Shown here piece by piece: positions 1 through 8,969 of a stretch of 20,767 bases of DNA. Each line of letters begins with the position of its first letter. Position 1 is the first letter of the stretch. Source of the DNA: Oscillospiraceae bacterium (GTDB taxonomy: Bacteria > Bacillota > Clostridia > Oscillospirales > Ruminococcaceae); NCBI GenBank assembly GCA_017848155.1, contig JAGAKC010000085.1:1-20767 (forward strand), in the 5' to 3' direction. Under the pieces are notes generated by a model, which had not been told where the DNA came from, made no database searches, and saw only the letters and a program-made list of their open reading frames with translations. The position numbers and the translations under genes are program-made.

Positions 1-876
1 CTGGTAAAGGGCGCATCAAAGGGTGAGGGTCTCGGCAATAAGTTCCTGTCCAACATCCGTGAAGTAGATGCTATAGTGCATGTAGTTCGCTGCTTCAACG
101 ATGACAACATCATTCACGTTGACGGAAGCATAGGTGCGGCAAGAGATATAGAAACAATAAACCTTGAGCTGATATTCTCCGATATCGAGATACTCGAGCG
201 CCGCCTTGACCGTACAAAGAAGCTTATGAAGGGCGACAAGAGCCTTCAGAAAGAAGTTGATTTCCTTGAGTCGCTGATCGAGCATCTCGGAAACGGCAAG
301 TCTGCAAGAAGCTACGATTACAGTGATGATGAGCGTGAGATAATAAAGTCGTCACCCTTACTGTCGAACAAACCTGTCATCTATGCCGCAAACCTGTCTG
401 AAGCTGATTTTACGGGCGATATCAACACTAACGAGGAATACAAGGCAGTGTGTGCGATCGCCGAGGAAGAACACGCAGAGGTGCTTCCTATCTGCGCACA
501 GATAGAAGCTGAGATATCCGATATGAGCGACGAGGACAAGGCGATGTTCCTTTCCGACCTTAATCTGGAGTCCTCCGGACTTGCACGTATAATCAAAACA
601 GGTTATCGTCTGCTTGGACTTATCTCTTATCTGACCGCAGGTCCGCAGGAGGTACGTGCATGGACTATCACCAATGGTACCAAGGCACCTCAGGCGGCAG
701 GTAAGATACACACCGACTTTGAAAAGGGCTTTATCCGTGCTGAAATAGTCGCTTTTGACGACCTGGTTGCCTGCGGAGGTATGACGGCTGCCAAGGAAAA
801 GGGACTTGTAAGGCTTGAGGGTAAGGAATATGTCATGAAGGACGGAGATGTGACACTGTTCCGTTTCAACGTATAA
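1..876 (+). CDS. ychF: Redox-regulated ATPase YchF/OLA1 (5'-truncated by window edge)
   Basis: The open frame runs in from the left edge with no start, so the gene is partial. The 291 residues present compare with about 365 for the family; the missing N-terminus would hold the P-loop. The first residues ([16 protein letters not shown]) are the conserved stretch just after the G3 motif of YchF. The Obg-family base-recognition motif has the NxxE form typical of this family (NLSE, within AANLSEADF) instead of NKxD, which fits an ATPase rather than a GTPase. The charged stretch in between is the family's coiled coil, and the C-terminal part ([16 protein letters not shown] onward) is the TGS-like DUF933 domain ending in FRFNV. 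YchF is a cytosolic, ribosome-associated ATPase linked to translation and oxidative-stress responses. The next gene starts 28 bp downstream on the same strand. Confidence 0.96.
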   Translation: MVKGASKGEGLGNKFLSNIREVDAIVHVVRCFNDDNIIHVDGSIGAARDIETINLELIFSDIEILERRLDRTKKLMKGDKSLQKEVDFLESLIEHLGNGKSARSYDYSDDEREIIKSSPLLSNKPVIYAANLSEADFTGDINTNEEYKAVCAIAEEEHAEVLPICAQIEAEISDMSDEDKAMFLSDLNLESSGLARIIKTGYRLLGLISYLTAGPQEVRAWTITNGTKAPQAAGKIHTDFEKGFIRAEIVAFDDLVACGGMTAAKEKGLVRLEGKEYVMKDGDVTLFRFNV

Positions 877-904
877 TTACAAGTATAATAAAGGCTGTGG
901 TTCC

Positions 905-1645
905 ATGAATAAGATCATTCGGGGAAGCAACACAAATAATAAAAAGGTAGTCGGATTGTTCGTCGGACAGGTCATCGTCGGCGTCATGCCCGTACTGCTT
1001 CTGATAGCATTTGTTGCTTTCAAGCTGTATAATCATCCCATTGTGGCTGCGATCGTTATCGGGCTTATTCTGTTGTGCCATGTTGCAAGCTCCATACTAA
1101 GCCGCAGGTACTGTGTGTTAAGCTCAGGTGTTACGGGCGAGAAAAAGCTATACCGTGCTGTAAAGAAGCTTGGCGGAAACAACATAATCTTCCGCAATCT
1201 CCCCGTGCGCTACAAACGTGGAAGATCGGAGCTCGATCTGCTCATAATCAGTCATAAGGGCGTTATCATCGTTGAAGTGAAGAATCATTCGGGAACTATT
1301 TCGGGCAGCTGGAAGGCTGATAAATGGATGCAGAAGAAGTTCTATCGTGACGGTAAGAACTCCCAGCAGGAGATGGATAATCCCATAAAACAGATGCGAC
1401 GTCAACGGGATATCGTAAAAAGCATCCTTAACGCTTCGGGCGAGGACGTGTGGATAGACACTGTGCTTTATTTTTCTGCACCCAATGCGAAGCTGAGGCT
1501 GTCACTCAGGGAGAATGACTATGTTTGCTCCAGCGAAGCTGAGCTGAAACACTTCCTTGAGACATATAACTGCGGACATACTCTTTCGATGAGTAAGATG
1601 CAGAAGATAGCCGAAATACTGCAGAAAGCATCGGAAGATGCCTGA
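905..1645 (+). CDS. Membrane-anchored NERD-domain protein (putative nuclease)
   Basis: 246 residues. Two hydrophobic segments near the N-terminus (about 17-40 and 44-65) suggest a membrane hairpin with the rest in the cytoplasm. A NERD (nuclease-related) domain follows at about 74-190: GVTGE at 76-80, then the PD-(D/E)XK-like core SELDLL (D111) and VEVKN (E124, K126), then the conserved NPIKQMRRQ helix (159-167). These match the catalytic Asp and Glu-x-Lys of the restriction-endonuclease fold. The natural substrate of bacterial NERD proteins is generally unknown. It is 28 bp after ychF with only a weak AAAGG before the ATG, so it is probably co-transcribed. A strong hairpin terminator lies about 30 bp after the stop. 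The domain call is firm; the cellular role is not. Confidence 0.85.
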   Translation: MNKIIRGSNTNNKKVVGLFVGQVIVGVMPVLLLIAFVAFKLYNHPIVAAIVIGLILLCHVASSILSRRYCVLSSGVTGEKKLYRAVKKLGGNNIIFRNLPVRYKRGRSELDLLIISHKGVIIVEVKNHSGTISGSWKADKWMQKKFYRDGKNSQQEMDNPIKQMRRQRDIVKSILNASGEDVWIDTVLYFSAPNAKLRLSLRENDYVCSSEAELKHFLETYNCGHTLSMSKMQKIAEILQKASEDA

Positions 1646-1676
1646 TGCCGCTCACAGATCTGATCCTATACACAAA

Positions 1677-1702
1677 AAAGGCACCATCAAGCTGGTGCCT
1701 TT
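1677..1702. terminator. Bidirectional terminator between NERD gene and cheB
   Basis: A perfect 10-bp inverted repeat (AAAGGCACCA / TGGTGCCTTT) with a 6-nt loop lies between two convergent genes. On the minus strand it is followed by a run of T, ending the che operon 11 bp after the cheB stop. On the plus strand the stem ends in TTT and is followed by a T/A-rich stretch, ending ychF-NERD. Confidence 0.9.
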
Positions 1703-1713
1703 AATTATTTGTT

Positions 1714-2835
1714 TCAGCAAAGTTTATCAAGGATAATATCAGTTATCCTGTAAAGCGGAGCCTGTACCTGTACCGCTCCAAGCTTATATGCCTCCATCGG
1801 CATACCGTATACAACACAAGTTTCCTTGTCCTGTCCGACAGTAAATGCGCCTGCATTTTTCATTTTAAGCAATCCGTCAGCACCATCACGGCCCATTCCT
1901 GTAAAGATAGCACCTATAGCGTTGTCCTTAGCAACTTCTGCCACACTTGTAAACAGAACATCGACCGACGGACAATGCCCTGATACCTTTTCGCCTTTTT
2001 TTGACGAAACATAGTATCCACGGCTATCCTTGCACAGTTTGAGCTGATGCTCTCCTGCGCCGATAATGACCAGTCCACGACGCAGCCTGTCACCGTCCTC
2101 GGCCTCCTTGACCTCGACCTTACACGAACGGTTCAGCCTTTCAGCATACATCTTCGTAAAACCAGCAGGCATATGCTGAACAACAAGAACAGGCGGCATG
2201 TCCTCCGGAAATCCCTTGATTATCTGCTCAAGTGCTTCTGTACCACCTGTGGATGCACCCAAAGCCACAACGGTATCAGTACGTCTGATAACACGTGTGC
2301 CCTGAACCATCGGAGCAGCCTGCACCGTCCGCTGGTCAGCATCTTTATCACTGCGATAGTGTATAGGTCTTATCCCCGAGCCACGCAGATCACGGATCTC
2401 AGACAGACTCTGTATAGCATTTCCGCCTTTTGTGACCTTTCCTGCCTTTTTGGCATATGCTCTCTTTATCGCCGCACAAAGCGCTTCGGCAAACCGCTGC
2501 ATATCACTGTTTGTCCTTGCAGCAGGCTTCTCAAAAAACTCCGTTGCACCTGCATCCATGGCACTTTGCTTTTTATCTCCGCACGACGAGATAACTATAG
2601 TAGGAATATAATACTGGGGAAGCAGCTTTTTCAGAAAAGCGATTCCATCCATGCGTGGCATTTCTATGTCCAGAGTCATGACGTCCGGCTCATATTTTAA
2701 TATCATGTCACGCGCTATATAAGCGTCACCTGCAGTGCCGACTACCTCGATCTGCTCATCCTGACGAACATGGCGTGCCAGCACCTCTCTGAACAATATC
2801 GAGTCATCCACAACAAGCAACCTGATTCTTTTCAT
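1714..2835 (-). CDS. cheB: Chemotaxis response regulator protein-glutamate methylesterase CheB
   Basis: 373 residues, the normal length for CheB. The receiver domain (about 4-110) has the acidic pair VVDDS (D10, D11), the phosphoacceptor D56 in TLDIEMPRMDG, and K103. A linker (about 111-185) leads to the methylesterase domain with the catalytic triad S195 (GASTGG), H221 (QHMPAGF) and D317 (GMGRDGADG). It removes methyl groups from (and deamidates) chemoreceptor Glu/Gln sites and is activated by phosphotransfer from CheA. It is the last gene of cheA-W-R-B, starting 12 bp after cheR behind AGGAG with 6-nt spacing, and ending at the shared terminator. Confidence 0.97.
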   Translation of the reverse strand: MKRIRLLVVDDSILFREVLARHVRQDEQIEVVGTAGDAYIARDMILKYEPDVMTLDIEMPRMDGIAFLKKLLPQYYIPTIVISSCGDKKQSAMDAGATEFFEKPAARTNSDMQRFAEALCAAIKRAYAKKAGKVTKGGNAIQSLSEIRDLRGSGIRPIHYRSDKDADQRTVQAAPMVQGTRVIRRTDTVVALGASTGGTEALEQIIKGFPEDMPPVLVVQHMPAGFTKMYAERLNRSCKVEVKEAEDGDRLRRGLVIIGAGEHQLKLCKDSRGYYVSSKKGEKVSGHCPSVDVLFTSVAEVAKDNAIGAIFTGMGRDGADGLLKMKNAGAFTVGQDKETCVVYGMPMEAYKLGAVQVQAPLYRITDIILDKLC

Positions 2836-2847
2836 AAGAAGCTCCTG

Positions 2848-3669
2848 TTATTTCATTGGTCTGCGATATATCGCAGGCTTGATATACTCAAATTTCGTTT
2901 CGCCACGGGGGATGCTCTCCGCATGACCGATATAGAAATAGCCACCCGGCTTCACCACATCATAGAAACGATTTACCAATGCGTTTTTGGTAGGCTGATC
3001 AAAATATATCATTACATTCCTGCAGAAGATAAGATCGAACGGACGTGCCTTGAATGTGTTGGGCATGTTATCCATAAGATTGAACGGCTTGAATATTATC
3101 TCGTTCTTGATCTCCTGACAGATCTCAAACTTATCATCGCTGATCTGCTTGAAGTACTTCTTCTTCCACTCGGGAGAAAGACCCTTCATTCCTTCTGCGT
3201 TGTATACTCCCAGCTTTGCCTTGTCCATAACACTGTGCGATATGTCCGTTGCCAGTATCCTTGTATCCCATTTGGATTTTTCACGTCCGAAATACTCGTT
3301 CAGCAACATTGCTGTTGTATAGCACTCCTCACCTGATGAGCAGCCTGCGCTCCAGATACGAAGCTCATGATCCTTGGCATTCGCCACCATGTAGGGAAGT
3401 ATTACCTCTTTAAGATAAGTATAATGCTCAGGCTCGCGCATGAAGAATGTATGGTTTGTGGTAAGCTTGTTCAGTATGGTAGTAACCTCAGCACCCGATG
3501 TGTCAGACATGACAGCATCAAGATAGTCATTGTAACTCTTGAAGCCACGCTCCCTCAGCATATTGCCGAGCCTGCCCTGGATAAGCACACGCTTTGCGGA
3601 CAGATTTATACCATAATTCTTATGCATGAAACCCACAAGTCGTTCAAACTCGCGATCGGTTATCTCCAT
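2848..3669 (-). CDS. cheR: Chemotaxis protein methyltransferase CheR
   Basis: 273 residues. The N-terminal all-alpha CheR domain (about 1-75) ends in TNHTFFMRE (71-79), whose Arg is the usual catalytic-site residue. The SAM-binding Rossmann domain has WSAGCSSGEE (106-115), the acidic TDIS (D142) and FDLIFCRNVMIYF (211-223), all standard CheR landmarks. It methylates glutamates on chemoreceptors, opposing CheB. It starts 3 bp after the cheW stop, and its GAGGAG ribosome binding site lies over the last cheW codons, so the two are translationally coupled. No TPR extension is present. Confidence 0.97.
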   Translation of the reverse strand: MEITDREFERLVGFMHKNYGINLSAKRVLIQGRLGNMLRERGFKSYNDYLDAVMSDTSGAEVTTILNKLTTNHTFFMREPEHYTYLKEVILPYMVANAKDHELRIWSAGCSSGEECYTTAMLLNEYFGREKSKWDTRILATDISHSVMDKAKLGVYNAEGMKGLSPEWKKKYFKQISDDKFEICQEIKNEIIFKPFNLMDNMPNTFKARPFDLIFCRNVMIYFDQPTKNALVNRFYDVVKPGGYFYIGHAESIPRGETKFEYIKPAIYRRPMK

Positions 3670-3672
3670 GTC

Positions 3673-4173
3673 TTACTCCTCGTCACCAAGCAGTTTTTCA
3701 ACATCAAGGATCAGCTTCACGACCTCACCGGAACGGATCATGTACTGTATGAAATCATTGGTATTGACCATGCCGATCTCAGGTGTAGCTGAGATATCAC
3801 CGGAATGTATATCCTCAACGTCCGCAACTCTGTCTACGATTATACCAACAGAAATATCGTCCATGCAGAGAATGATGGTGCATGTCCTGCTGGTATAGGG
3901 TATCTCCTCCTTGCCAAAGCGTGTTCTGATGTCAATGATCGGAACTACCTTGGAACGCACATTGATTATACCCTTTATATAGGGGGGAACATGAGGGATC
4001 TTCGTGATGTGCTGCATTTCAATGATCTCAACGACATTCTGTATCTCAATACCATAGATCTGGTCGCCAATGTAGAATGTCATTACTTTTCCCAGCACGC
4101 TGTTTTCAGTGGCCAGTTTTTTATCACCGGACTGCTGCTTTGCAACAGCCTCCTTAATTACATCATACGTCAT
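3673..4173 (-). CDS. cheW: Chemotaxis adaptor protein CheW
   Basis: 166 residues: a single CheW domain (about 28-165) after an N-terminal extension of about 27 residues. The core motif IKGIINVRSKVVPIIDIRTRF (starting near residue 67) is the family signature for docking CheA P5 and receptor tips. The start is 17 bp after cheA; GGGAGG lies about 10 nt upstream, and a nearer ATG is out of frame. It bridges chemoreceptors to the CheA kinase. No receptor gene is in the window, so its partners are encoded elsewhere. Confidence 0.95.
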   Translation of the reverse strand: MTYDVIKEAVAKQQSGDKKLATENSVLGKVMTFYIGDQIYGIEIQNVVEIIEMQHITKIPHVPPYIKGIINVRSKVVPIIDIRTRFGKEEIPYTSRTCTIILCMDDISVGIIVDRVADVEDIHSGDISATPEIGMVNTNDFIQYMIRSGEVVKLILDVEKLLGDEE

Positions 4174-4190
4174 ATATGTTCATCCTCCCT

Positions 4191-6302
4191 TTAACCGATA
4201 AGTGAGTTAGTATCAATGATAAGCGAAATGCTGCCGTCGCCCATGATCGTACAGCCGGACAGACCCTCGTTCTTGATCTTGTATTTTGCAAGATACTTCG
4301 GGAAGGGTTTTACAACGACCTGCTGCTCACCGATAAGCTTATCAGCAAAGATGCACATGCTCTTATTATCTGTTTCTACCAGAAGCAGTATGCCCTCCTC
4401 AAGGTCAGTAACATCTGTTTCAATGCCGAACTTTTCATGCATTCTGAGGATAGGATAGCATACACCTCTTATCATGATCATTTCATTGTTGTTCGTATCA
4501 CGGAGGATCTGGCTTGCCTCTGCCTTGAAGCTTTCCTTGATAGTAGAGATCGGAACTGTGAATACCAGGTCACCACATGTAACCTCCATACCATCAATGA
4601 TCGCAAGAGTCAGCGGGATCTTGATGATAAAGGCTGTTCCTACGCCCTTCTTACTATCGACCACGATAGTACCGCCGCATTTCTCAACATTAGCCTTTAC
4701 AACGTCCATTCCGACACCACGGCCCGAGAACTCTGTAACCTGCTCGTTGGTAGAGAAACCGGGGAGAAGGATAAGATTCTGTATCTCCTTCTCTGTATAT
4801 TCACTTTCAGGCTTTGTAAGTATGCCCTGACGTCTTGCCTTTGCAAGGATCTTCTCGGGATCGATACCTGCACCGTCATCCTGCACCGTAATGATTACCT
4901 CACCGGATGCATTCTGTGCCGACAGCTTCAGCGTTCCCTTTTCAGGCTTGCCTGCGTTGATCCTGTCCTTAACATCGTCCTCAATACCGTGATCCATACA
5001 ATTTCTTACAAGGTGCATGAGCGGATCCTGTAAGCTGTCAACGATGGACTTGTCAACCTCTGTTTCTTCACCCTCGATGATGAAGTCAACTTCCTTGCCG
5101 AGCTTCTTTCTCATGTCACGAACGATACGGTTCATCTTCTGGAATACACCTGCAAGAGGTACCATTCGGATAGACATTACTGTATCCTGAAGCTCACTTG
5201 TGAGCTTCCTCAGCTGTCTTGCAGCCTTGTTGAAGCTCTCAAGCTCCAGACCCTCAAGGTCAGGATTGGATATTACCATGGATTCTGTGGTAATGATCTC
5301 ACCAACGATATCATGCAGTGCGTCCAGCTTTGCAAGGTTTACGCTTATGAGATTCTGCTTCTGCATACCGCTTGCAGCCTGAGCCTTTTCAACCGCAGCC
5401 TGAGCCTTTTCAACCGCTGTAGGCTCCTTGACCTCAGCAGCAGGCGCAACAGGTGCCGAAGCCGCAGCAGGAGCAGCCTGTACAACGCTCTCAGCCTTAG
5501 GCTCGGGAGGAAGCTCAGCAGCAGGTGCCTCGGAAGAAGCAGGCGCAGCAGCCGAAACGACTTCATAGGACTGAACGTTAAGTGCGCTTTCTATCTGCTT
5601 CAGAACGAAATCAACATTGTCGATAGGCTTGAACTTGATAAGGAAGCCATTCTCAATGATATACTTTGATGTATCGGGATTCGTTTCTACATCGGAAGGC
5701 GTAAACTCAAGGAAAGAGCACTCCTCCCTGATAGTGTTGATAAGCAGGAATGCACGCAGATTCTCCATCTGACAGCCATCCTCAAAGAATACCTTGACGG
5801 TAGTAGAGCCATCATTCTGTTCGGCAGCAGCGGGTGCTTCAGCAACAGCAGCTGCAGGAACAGCCTCGTCAGCGCTTGCCTCTCCGAGAAGGATATCCCT
5901 GCCTTTAAGCAGCTTGTTGATAAGGTCGGTAAAGTCCATAAGCTCATACTCGCCGCCCTCATTATTCTGGATAGCCTCTATCTGAGCCTTGTAAGAGTCA
6001 GATACCTGGAATACCAGATCATAAACGAAGCTTACGTCTGTGATAACATCAGGATTCTCTCTGATGACAAAGAACATATCCTCTGCCTTATGCGCAAGCA
6101 CCGAGAGATTTTCAAATCCCATCATTGCCGACGAACCTTTGATCGTATGCATAATGCGGAAAATCTCCTTGATATCCTCGCTATCAAAAACGTTTGCCTG
6201 CTCCGTTCTCAGGAGGATCTCGTCAAGCTGTTCAAGAAGTGAGTTGGTTTCATAGAAGTACATATCAAGCATTGCTTCCATGCCGGGTTCGATTCTTGCC
6301 AT
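4191..6302 (-). CDS. cheA: Chemotaxis sensor histidine kinase CheA
   Basis: 703 residues. The order is P1 Hpt domain with phospho-His52 in MHTIKGSSAMMG; P2 CheY/CheB-docking domain at about 164-244; a long Ala/Pro/Glu-rich linker (about 250-320) containing an exact 7-residue duplication (VEKAQAA twice); P3 dimerisation helices; P4 ATPase with N-box HLVRNCMDHG (near 428), DDGAGID (near 475) and GRGVGMDVVKANV (near 525); and a C-terminal CheW-like P5 (about 565-703). The start is set at MARIEPG because AAAGGA sits 8 nt before it; an in-frame ATG 33 bp upstream lacks such a site. It autophosphorylates in response to receptors and feeds CheY and CheB. It is the first gene of the operon, with a sigma-A promoter upstream. 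A P2 domain implies a CheY partner, but none is encoded here. Confidence 0.97.
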   Translation of the reverse strand: MARIEPGMEAMLDMYFYETNSLLEQLDEILLRTEQANVFDSEDIKEIFRIMHTIKGSSAMMGFENLSVLAHKAEDMFFVIRENPDVITDVSFVYDLVFQVSDSYKAQIEAIQNNEGGEYELMDFTDLINKLLKGRDILLGEASADEAVPAAAVAEAPAAAEQNDGSTTVKVFFEDGCQMENLRAFLLINTIREECSFLEFTPSDVETNPDTSKYIIENGFLIKFKPIDNVDFVLKQIESALNVQSYEVVSAAAPASSEAPAAELPPEPKAESVVQAAPAAASAPVAPAAEVKEPTAVEKAQAAVEKAQAASGMQKQNLISVNLAKLDALHDIVGEIITTESMVISNPDLEGLELESFNKAARQLRKLTSELQDTVMSIRMVPLAGVFQKMNRIVRDMRKKLGKEVDFIIEGEETEVDKSIVDSLQDPLMHLVRNCMDHGIEDDVKDRINAGKPEKGTLKLSAQNASGEVIITVQDDGAGIDPEKILAKARRQGILTKPESEYTEKEIQNLILLPGFSTNEQVTEFSGRGVGMDVVKANVEKCGGTIVVDSKKGVGTAFIIKIPLTLAIIDGMEVTCGDLVFTVPISTIKESFKAEASQILRDTNNNEMIMIRGVCYPILRMHEKFGIETDVTDLEEGILLLVETDNKSMCIFADKLIGEQQVVVKPFPKYLAKYKIKNEGLSGCTIMGDGSISLIIDTNSLIG
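5374..5415 (-). repeat. 21-bp perfect tandem duplication in the cheA linker
   Basis: Two head-to-tail copies of a 21-bp unit (5374-5394 and 5395-5415) are identical at the DNA level. They encode VEKAQAA twice in the disordered linker before P3. Being in frame, the duplication only changes linker length. The DNA identity suggests a recent event. Confidence 0.85.
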
Positions 6303-6400
6303 AATAACATTCCTTTCCGATGTGCATTGCTGCACAAATTACATTTATTTGTTTGCGCGCAGAGTGATCTCCACACTGCAATGATTTATAGACGCCGGAG

Positions 6401-6428
6401 ATTATATTTCAGCGGATGGACCGCTCAA
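6401..6428 (-). promoter_or_regulatory. Sigma-A promoter for cheAWRB
   Basis: On the minus strand, -35 TTGAGC (6428-6423), 16-bp spacer, -10 TATAAT (6406-6401). Predicted start near 6394, giving a leader of about 90 nt to the cheA ATG. No sigma-28 match was found between here and cheA, so the che operon may be expressed independently of the flagellin sigma factor. Confidence 0.6.
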
Positions 6429-6486
6429 AACCTATATAAGCTTTCTGGATCGAAAATATTAGAGTAAAAAATTTTTTTAAAAACCC

Positions 6487-6515
6487 TTTATTATTCTGCT
6501 CTTTTGTGCTACAAT
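6487..6515 (+). promoter_or_regulatory. Extended -10 promoter for the FliK-like gene
   Basis: TGC-TACAAT (TACAAT at 6510-6515) has the TGn extension, with a weak -35 (TTTATT) 17 bp upstream. The transcript would start about 25 bp before the start codon, leaving room for the AGAGGGG ribosome binding site at 6533-6539. It is divergent from the cheA promoter. Confidence 0.5.
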
Positions 6516-6547
6516 AATAAACAGATACTAACAGAGGGGTGAAAAAA

Positions 6548-8599
6548 ATGGCACAAATACCTCAGATCAATAACCCGATCACCGCAAAAAACTACAACTA
6601 CAGCTCCCGTCCTATGGACGAAAATACCGAGCCTTTCGACATAGTCAGTCTGACCGGCGTAGGCGGTGCAGGCGGCTCTTCTGACGGCGGTGCACGAGCA
6701 AAGCTTGAAATGGGCAATCGTGAACTTATTCCGCTTTCGGTACAGATCGCAAAGGATCCGACTCTCGCTGTAGAGACCCTTAAGGATCTGCTGAACGTTG
6801 AGGTGCTCAATCAGGCTCTGATAACAGGTCATACAGAGCTTTACGGAAAGCTTGAAGACCTTGCAAGAGATCTGTATGTAACACCTGAGCAGCTCGTTCA
6901 GGAGATACAGAATCAGGAACAGCAGAACACAATGTTCAGCGGTCACGAATTTTACGATGTCTTAAGAGATGTGGCAAAGACCACGACCGATCCCTCTACA
7001 AAGGAGATAATCGGAAACCTCCTGAAGTCGATAAACTTCGCACAGAACAAAGGCGAGATACTCGGTGCCCTGAAAGCGAACATGAAGTTCCTGTCGGATT
7101 ACTTCTCGCCGAATGAAAAGCTCTCCACAAAGCTTATGAACCTTTCTCAGCAGTGGGGTGCCGATGATGCGGAAAAATACTTCGATTATCTCAAGACAGA
7201 AACGCTTGCGATACTGAAGGATGTAAGCGGAAGCCTTCTCAACGATGATAAGACCCAGATGCTTATACCGCTGATAACACATAATCTTTCACGCTATAAC
7301 AACAGTCCCTACATGTGCAAGGAGTATTTCAACCTGCTGCTGTCACAGATATCCTCAGGCACACTCAGAGAATCGCTCAGGAACTCGTTCAACAGACTTT
7401 ATACAGCGCTGTTTACAAAACAGGATATGAGATCTCCCGCAGCCCCTGATACATCTCAGCCTGCAGCTTCCCGGACCGAAAATATGGTACAGGAAAACGC
7501 ACATACAAGTGCAGCACAGAGTGATCCGGACGAAACAAATAGTCCTTTAGATAATTATACTACAAATCTTCTGCAAAATCAACCTCTTACAGGCAATTTA
7601 AACAACAAAAATTCAAATTTATTAGGGGTTGAAGATGATATTCAGCAGTTTGTAGAAACTGCTGACGCAGAATTTGGTGAAAATGACCAAGCCGATGTGG
7701 ACGATAACCTGACAGGATACCGAAAATTCCTGTTTGAGAGCATGAGTGAGAAGAGTTTTTCGCCGCTGCTTAGGCAAAGCGGGTACAACATTGAAAAGAT
7801 ACTGGCCGCATACAGCCGAGGAAAGACCACAGGCATGCAGACTCTTGACGAGCTTGTGAAAGGACTTTTCGTACACGACGAAACAGGCGAACAGTATGCA
7901 GAGTTTGCAAAGGACTTTTCAAAAATACACACTGTACAGGAAGCGATCGATAAACTGAATGAAATGTTAAGGGCAATGCCTGATATCCCTGTCAGAGAAA
8001 GGCTTTACGGAGCATTTGTAGATGTTATCGAACAGATGGCACTGCGAAACGAGCTGCCACAGCACGGAATACGTCCGCCTGTAAGCTCGACCCTTGACTG
8101 TCTTACCGAGTTTATTTCGGAAAACATCAATCATCCTGCTCTTAAATCTCTTGACAGCTTCAATGCAACGAACCTGCTTCAGAGCCTGCTGAATGCGCCC
8201 GGCGTATTCACACCGCTTGCACACTATATCCTTCCGCTTGACGTTATGGGCACAAAGGCTTTTGGTGAGCTTTGGGTGGACAACGATGAGAACAATCCCA
8301 ACAACACTCCTGGCACCCAGAGAAACTATCACCTTTTCCTGACATTCGATGTGGAGAGCATCGGCAGATTTGAGCTTGACGTATACGCTCTCGGCGAGGA
8401 TGTAAATCTTGCGCTGCTGTATCCGCCGAGATTTGAAAAGCAGATAGACCCTATGAAGGACCGCATAAACAAGATCATCAGAAACATCGGATATAATGCA
8501 CGGACCTTTGAAACTGCACCACTGAAAGCACCGCATAATCTTACCGAGATATTCCCGAAGATACTTGACAAGCGAACAACGCTCAACACAAGAGTTTAA
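6548..8599 (+). CDS. Putative FliK-like / YlqG-like flagellar export-associated protein
   Basis: 683 residues, mostly helical and without a signal peptide. The start is placed at MAQIPQINN because AGAGGGG lies 8 nt upstream; a GTG 9 bp earlier overlaps that site. A Gly-rich patch (about 33-46), a Ser/Asn/Gln-rich low-complexity linker (about 294-358) and a C-terminal alpha/beta module (about 563-660) can be seen. That module (LTFDVESIGRFELDVYALGE, then LLYPPR and a final helix pair) resembles the C-terminal domain of flagellar hook-length control protein FliK. The next gene, 17 bp on, encodes a FlhB C-domain paralogue, the usual partner of such proteins; B. subtilis ylqG-ylqH has the same arrangement. 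Known: FliK and FlhB-C together switch export specificity. Inferred: this pair modulates flagellar type III export. The family call is moderate and the exact role unproven. Confidence 0.6.
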   Translation: MAQIPQINNPITAKNYNYSSRPMDENTEPFDIVSLTGVGGAGGSSDGGARAKLEMGNRELIPLSVQIAKDPTLAVETLKDLLNVEVLNQALITGHTELYGKLEDLARDLYVTPEQLVQEIQNQEQQNTMFSGHEFYDVLRDVAKTTTDPSTKEIIGNLLKSINFAQNKGEILGALKANMKFLSDYFSPNEKLSTKLMNLSQQWGADDAEKYFDYLKTETLAILKDVSGSLLNDDKTQMLIPLITHNLSRYNNSPYMCKEYFNLLLSQISSGTLRESLRNSFNRLYTALFTKQDMRSPAAPDTSQPAASRTENMVQENAHTSAAQSDPDETNSPLDNYTTNLLQNQPLTGNLNNKNSNLLGVEDDIQQFVETADAEFGENDQADVDDNLTGYRKFLFESMSEKSFSPLLRQSGYNIEKILAAYSRGKTTGMQTLDELVKGLFVHDETGEQYAEFAKDFSKIHTVQEAIDKLNEMLRAMPDIPVRERLYGAFVDVIEQMALRNELPQHGIRPPVSSTLDCLTEFISENINHPALKSLDSFNATNLLQSLLNAPGVFTPLAHYILPLDVMGTKAFGELWVDNDENNPNNTPGTQRNYHLFLTFDVESIGRFELDVYALGEDVNLALLYPPRFEKQIDPMKDRINKIIRNIGYNARTFETAPLKAPHNLTEIFPKILDKRTTLNTRV

Positions 8600-8616
8600 A
8601 GAAAGGAGCGATCAGT

Positions 8617-8931
8617 ATGCCAAAACCACAGCATCCAAAGCCACCCGCAAATAACAAGCGCATTTACGGACAGAATGCAGCAGTGGCACTGAAGTACAAT
8701 CCCGATATGAACTATGCTCCTGTAGTCGTTGCATCAGGACTCGGCGAGCTTGCACAGCGCATCGTAAATATCGCAGATGAATCAGGCGTCCCGATATACC
8801 GTGACGACAGTGTCGCAGCGCTCCTTGTAATGCTGAATGCGGGAGAAACCATCCCAAAGGAACTGTATCAGATCGTGGCTTCTATCTATGCCGAGGTGGT
8901 ATATACCGCCAACGATATGCGTAAAAAATAA
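8617..8931 (+). CDS. FlhB C-terminal-domain paralogue (FhlB/YlqH-like export apparatus protein)
   Basis: 104 residues. From about residue 20 it aligns with the cytoplasmic domain of FlhB/YscU: AVALKYNPDMNYAPVVVASG, LAQRIVNIADESGVPIYRD, LLVMLNAGETIPKELYQIVASIYAEVVY. The FlhB transmembrane domain is absent. So is the NPTH autocleavage motif, whose place just before the AVALKY strand is taken by YGQN, so the protein cannot self-cleave as FlhB does. The N-terminus is Pro/Lys-rich (KPQHPKPPANNK). It starts 17 bp after the FliK-like gene behind a strong AAAGGAG, and is followed by a terminator. It probably binds FliK-type proteins or substitutes for the cleaved FlhB C-domain in export. Confidence 0.88.
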   Translation: MPKPQHPKPPANNKRIYGQNAAVALKYNPDMNYAPVVVASGLGELAQRIVNIADESGVPIYRDDSVAALLVMLNAGETIPKELYQIVASIYAEVVYTANDMRKK

Positions 8932-8969
8932 CGTGTATCATCTGATGTGCAGGGTAAAAAATAAATACA

